Assembly: GCA_945906105.1 (NCBI GenBank)
Contig: CAMDQO010000030.1
Coordinates: forward strand, 1-34,062
DNA: 34,062 bases
DNA from: Novosphingobium sp. Chol11
GTDB taxonomy: Bacteria > Pseudomonadota > Alphaproteobacteria > Sphingomonadales > Sphingomonadaceae
Direction: 5' to 3'
The position numbers were made by a program, and so were the translations under genes. Below the pieces are notes generated by a model. The model was not told the DNA's origin. It ran no database searches and saw only the letters and a program-made list of their open reading frames with translations. Shown here piece after piece: positions 33,916 through 34,062 of this stretch (positions are counted from its first letter, which is position 1; each line of letters opens with the position of its first letter).

Positions 33916-34062
33916 CCGCGAGCTGACCACCATCATCGGCCAGCGGGGCAGGCCGCACATGATCGTCAGCGACAATGGAACCGAACTGACCAGCATGGCG
34001 ATCCTGCGCTGGTCGAAGGAGCGCCGCGTGGAATGGCATTACACGGCCCCCGGCAAGCCGAC
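33911..34062 (+). mobile_element. Internal fragment of an IS3-family transposase (OrfB), cut by window end
   Basis: In the frame starting at 33911 the DNA reads TARELTTIIGQRGRPHMIV, then SDNGTELTSMAILRWSKERR and VEWHYTAPGKP. This is the DDE integrase-core region of IS3-type OrfB, with the second catalytic Asp in SDNGTE. No OrfA, terminal inverted repeat or target duplication is seen at the left junction, so it is a truncated copy, not a clean insertion. The third catalytic Glu would lie beyond the window. Confidence 0.88.

Noticed and set aside
33781..34062. A novel TadE-transposase fusion protein
   Set aside because: The frame after codon 45 is not the transposase frame; it is a shadow, so no functional fusion is encoded.
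1..34062. CRISPR array, prophage, biosynthetic cluster or defence island
   Set aside because: No regularly spaced repeats, phage structural genes, defence-type nucleases or assembly-line enzymes are visible; almost every gene has a housekeeping assignment.

Overview
The window reads as a stretch of core chromosome from an alphaproteobacterium, most likely Sphingomonadales (Erythrobacteraceae or Sphingomonadaceae type). The evidence is the GC-rich coding sequence, the order dusB-ntrB-ntrC-ntrY-ntrX-hfq-hflX that is typical of Alphaproteobacteria, an Hfq with two fused Sm-like domains (a form I recall from sphingomonads), a fused IspDF, and a tmk-holB-metG-tatD-MBL block. The species assignment is inference. 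Genes are packed tightly, with many 4-nt start/stop overlaps. No intergenic gap exceeds 300 bases; the two longest, 27827-28112 and 24412-24695, are described in the list.

Layout. (1) 7-96: tRNA-Ser(UGA), minus strand. (2) 194-3493: three cell-wall genes in a row, an MltB-type lytic transglycosylase, an RlpA-like SPOR lipoprotein and a PBP5-type D,D-carboxypeptidase. They run directly into (3) 3490-9263: tmk, holB, metG, tatD, a PhnP-like metallo-beta-lactamase-fold hydrolase, a small two-helix membrane protein and mazG. (4) 9240-18527, minus strand: dusB, ntrB, ntrC, ntrY, ntrX, double-domain hfq and hflX, a nitrogen and post-transcriptional regulation operon that converges with mazG. (5) 18599-20816, plus strand: ispDF (MEP isoprenoid pathway), an exported protein of unknown function and pncC. 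(6) 20777-22185, minus strand: lipA coupled to a RatA/COQ10-like START gene. (7) 22239-24411: a beta-carbonic anhydrase converging on an exported TPR-like protein, with a terminator between them. (8) 24696-27826: gyrA with an overlapping DUF952 gene. (9) 28113-31593: YhhN-type lysoplasmalogenase, trmFO, an EF-hand protein, a long inverted-repeat element and a squalene/phytoene-synthase-like protein. (10) 31740-34062: a Tad-pilus-type cluster, with a TadG-like protein carrying a beta-rich passenger, a TadE-like protein and a second TadE-like gene that breaks off after 45 codons into an internal piece of an IS3-family transposase at the window edge.

Most of the window is ordinary housekeeping DNA, and I did not find a clearly new multi-gene system. 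The points most worth following are: GyrA with Leu and Met at the positions equivalent to E. coli Ser83 and Asp87; the tandem Hfq, whose second copy lacks the basic rim; an hflX whose conserved N-terminus lies upstream of any conventional start codon, with a CTG overlapping the hfq stop; the TadE/IS3 chimeric junction; the large inverted repeat at 30800-30909; the TadG-like passenger; and several perfect short palindromes in promoter regions. I saw no CRISPR array, prophage, complete insertion sequence or replication origin.
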